In this document: positions 3,508-5,024 of the stretch, piece by piece | How the letters are laid out: each line of letters begins with the position of its first letter | Position numbering within the stretch: the stretch's first letter is position 1 | NCBI GenBank assembly: GCA_002502605.1 | Contig: DAPR01000008.1 | Coordinates: 11,795-16,818 of the forward strand | DNA length: 5,024 nt | DNA from: Euryarchaeota archaeon UBA258 | Lineage (GTDB): Archaea; Thermoplasmatota; Poseidoniia; Poseidoniales; Poseidoniaceae | Direction of reading: 5' to 3' | The notes under the pieces: generated by a model | The model's database searches: none | What the model was told of the DNA's origin: nothing | What the model saw: only the letters and a program-made list of their open reading frames with translations | Made by a program: the position numbers and the translations under genes

Positions 3508-5024
3508 ATGTTGAGCATCTTCACCTCCAAATCCCTCAAATCAGTTTTTTTGGCCGTGATCATGATCTCGATGTCGCTTTCGGCAGGAATTGTCGAAGTG
3601 AACAAGGCCCCATGGCTTATCGAAGATGCTCCAAGTGAACTTGAACCACCGGCACAAAAACCGATGTATTCAGGCCCTGCAGACTGGGAATTGGTTCCAA
3701 GCAGTGCTGCCGTAACGGCAACCAAAGACACTGCGATTTCAGATGTGACGTTCACATGGACTGGTTGGAGTTCTGGCATGGTCAACAGCACCTCAAGCGT
3801 CTACACTTCAGGTGATTCAGCACACTACAGCAGCATCGTCATCGACAGCAATGATAAGGCGCACATCGTGTTCTATCGGGATGACAATTCGAACCTCATG
3901 TACTCAACCAATAAATCGGGGTCTTGGGCGACTTCATCGATTGAAACCAGCAATAACGTTGGGAAATACTGTAACTTGGCCATAGACTCAAATGACGGTC
4001 TTCACGTTTCCTATGAGTACAACACCGGAACCTCGCTCAAGTACGCTTACAAATCGGCAAGTTCGTCCTCTTGGTCGAAGACGACCATCGATAACACAGG
4101 TGGAAAATTCACGTCCATTGCCATTGATTCCAACGACAAACCCCACATCGCCTATCGGGACAGTGGAGGAGATTTGGGTTATGCAGAGAAGACAGGGAGT
4201 TCGTGGTCCTTCAGTTCCGTGCAATCTGCTGGCGATATCGCCTTCACATCGATCGCCATCGATTCAGACGATCACATCCACATTGCCTACTACGATGCCA
4301 ACAACAAAGACATGTTCCACTTCACCGATACCTCTGGCTCATGGGTGAGGACAAACCTCGAAGATATTGGTACGAACACTGGCGGAACGGCCCTTGACAT
4401 CGCCATTGACCCAACAACCGATGAACCAGGCATCTCTTACTTTGACATGAACGCCACCTCGCTGAAATACACGTATTACACTGGCACTTCTTGGTCTGCA
4501 ACGACCGTTGAGAACAGTGCAGATTACGGCCGCTTCAATTCCATCGCATACGACTCTCTGGGGAATGTTCACATTTCACACGAGCTAAACGGTGCGGACG
4601 ATTTGTATTATTCTTCAGACAAAACGGGTTCCTGGGTGTCGACTGCCGTGCACACCGCCAGCAGCGCTGGCACATATACGGCCATTGCTGTGGACAGCAA
4701 TGACGACATTCACATTGCTTACCGTTACAACACCGGTGCAGACCTTTACCACGCGACTGTTCAAGGGCACAATCCAGGCAGCGTGACTCGAACTGGCGTG
4801 ACCGGTGCAACATGCACCGTGACGCCAGCCCTACCTGCAGGCTTGAGCCTCACTCCGGGAACCTGTACCCTTACCGGCACACCGACAGTAGGGAAAGCCA
4901 CTGCAACCTACAATTTGACCGCCACTTCAAGCACTGGACTGAGTAAAAACGGTGAGTTCACAATCCAAGTCTTCGAACCACCTTTGATTTCTTATTCTCC
5001 AAGTTCGTTCACGTTGACCAAGGG
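3508..5024 (+). CDS. Secreted beta-propeller protein with Ig-like modules (3' end outside window)
   Basis: 505 residues are visible and the frame runs off the edge. A signal peptide covers about residues 1-26 (lysines 8 and 11, then the hydrophobic VFLAVIMISMSLSA), so the protein is exported to the surface or medium. Seven repeats with the core SIAIDSNDxxHIAY start at residues 108, 155, 202, 247, 296, 344 and 391; each continues with a strand like LxYA and TGSxWSxxTV. Seven four-stranded blades suggest a beta-propeller. Residues 423-490 match a putative-Ig (He_PIG-type) module with TPALPAGLSL and LTGTP, plus cysteines at 436 and 453. A further module begins at about 493. NxS/T sites at 93, 135, 315 and 469 could be glycosylated. 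The start ATG 3508 follows GGAGG. No enzyme active site was seen; a binding or adhesive role is inferred. It has no functional link to the ribosomal genes. Confidence 0.9.
   Translation, partial: MLSIFTSKSLKSVFLAVIMISMSLSAGIVEVNKAPWLIEDAPSELEPPAQKPMYSGPADWELVPSSAAVTATKDTAISDVTFTWTGWSSGMVNSTSSVYTSGDSAHYSSIVIDSNDKAHIVFYRDDNSNLMYSTNKSGSWATSSIETSNNVGKYCNLAIDSNDGLHVSYEYNTGTSLKYAYKSASSSSWSKTTIDNTGGKFTSIAIDSNDKPHIAYRDSGGDLGYAEKTGSSWSFSSVQSAGDIAFTSIAIDSDDHIHIAYYDANNKDMFHFTDTSGSWVRTNLEDIGTNTGGTALDIAIDPTTDEPGISYFDMNATSLKYTYYTGTSWSATTVENSADYGRFNSIAYDSLGNVHISHELNGADDLYYSSDKTGSWVSTAVHTASSAGTYTAIAVDSNDDIHIAYRYNTGADLYHATVQGHNPGSVTRTGVTGATCTVTPALPAGLSLTPGTCTLTGTPTVGKATATYNLTATSSTGLSKNGEFTIQVFEPPLISYSPSSFTLTK
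3742..4770 (+). repeat. Seven protein-level repeats of about 47 residues (propeller blades)
   Basis: Repeat cores begin at bases 3829, 3970, 4111, 4246, 4393, 4537 and 4678, spaced 45-49 codons. Consensus: SIAIDSNDxxHIAYxD, a short turn, LxYxxxTGSxWSxxTV. The last repeat stops after its third strand (ADLYHATVQGH), while residues 79-100 upstream of repeat 1 (FTWTGWSSGMVNS) look like the missing TGSxWS strand, as expected for ring closure with strands from both ends. The copies differ at the DNA level, so the duplication is old. Confidence 0.8.

Noticed and set aside
3992..4786. Overlapping + and - frames inside the secreted protein gene
   Set aside because: They are shadows of the repeat region; the frame from 3508 alone shows the signal peptide and repeated motifs.

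Overview
The window looks archaeal, most likely from a planktonic euryarchaeon of the Marine Group II (Poseidoniales) type. This rests on the Spt5 KOW domain followed by the L11-L1-L10-L12 block, the archaeal/eukaryotic P0-type L10, L10 and L12 sharing a polyglutamate plus GLGxLFG tail, and a secreted seven-repeat protein with putative-Ig (He_PIG-like) modules. The lineage is inferred from gene content and style; no marker was searched. All genes are on the + strand.

Bases 1-2687 are the ribosomal stalk operon: the 3' end of spt5 (1-264), a shortened rpl11 (367-648), rpl1 (710-1354), rpl10 (1351-2367, TTG start overlapping the rpl1 stop) and rpl12 (2388-2687). L11, L10 and L12 build the GTPase-associated stalk that recruits translation factors, L1 forms the opposite stalk at the E site, and Spt5 couples RNA polymerase elongation to translation. 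Every internal start is preceded by a Shine-Dalgarno sequence close to GGAGGTGA. The most striking point is that the L11 gene encodes only the C-terminal rRNA-binding domain. The N-terminal domain is absent, and the upstream gap contains neither the room nor the sequence for it.

Bases 2688-2934 hold no convincing gene but carry a run of near-perfect hairpins, including one of about 73 nt closed by an 8-bp stem and followed directly by ACA, which resembles an archaeal H/ACA guide RNA. This region is a candidate for one or more structured RNAs.

Bases 2935-3429 encode a Trp-rich soluble protein of 164 residues that I do not recognise. The 78-bp gap that follows (3430-3507) contains a 14-bp palindrome, a TATA-like element, and an 8-bp hairpin that covers the Shine-Dalgarno of the next gene. 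From 3508 to the window edge runs a large secreted protein: signal peptide, seven repeats of about 47 residues that probably form a seven-bladed beta-propeller, one complete Ig-like module with a cysteine pair, and the start of another.
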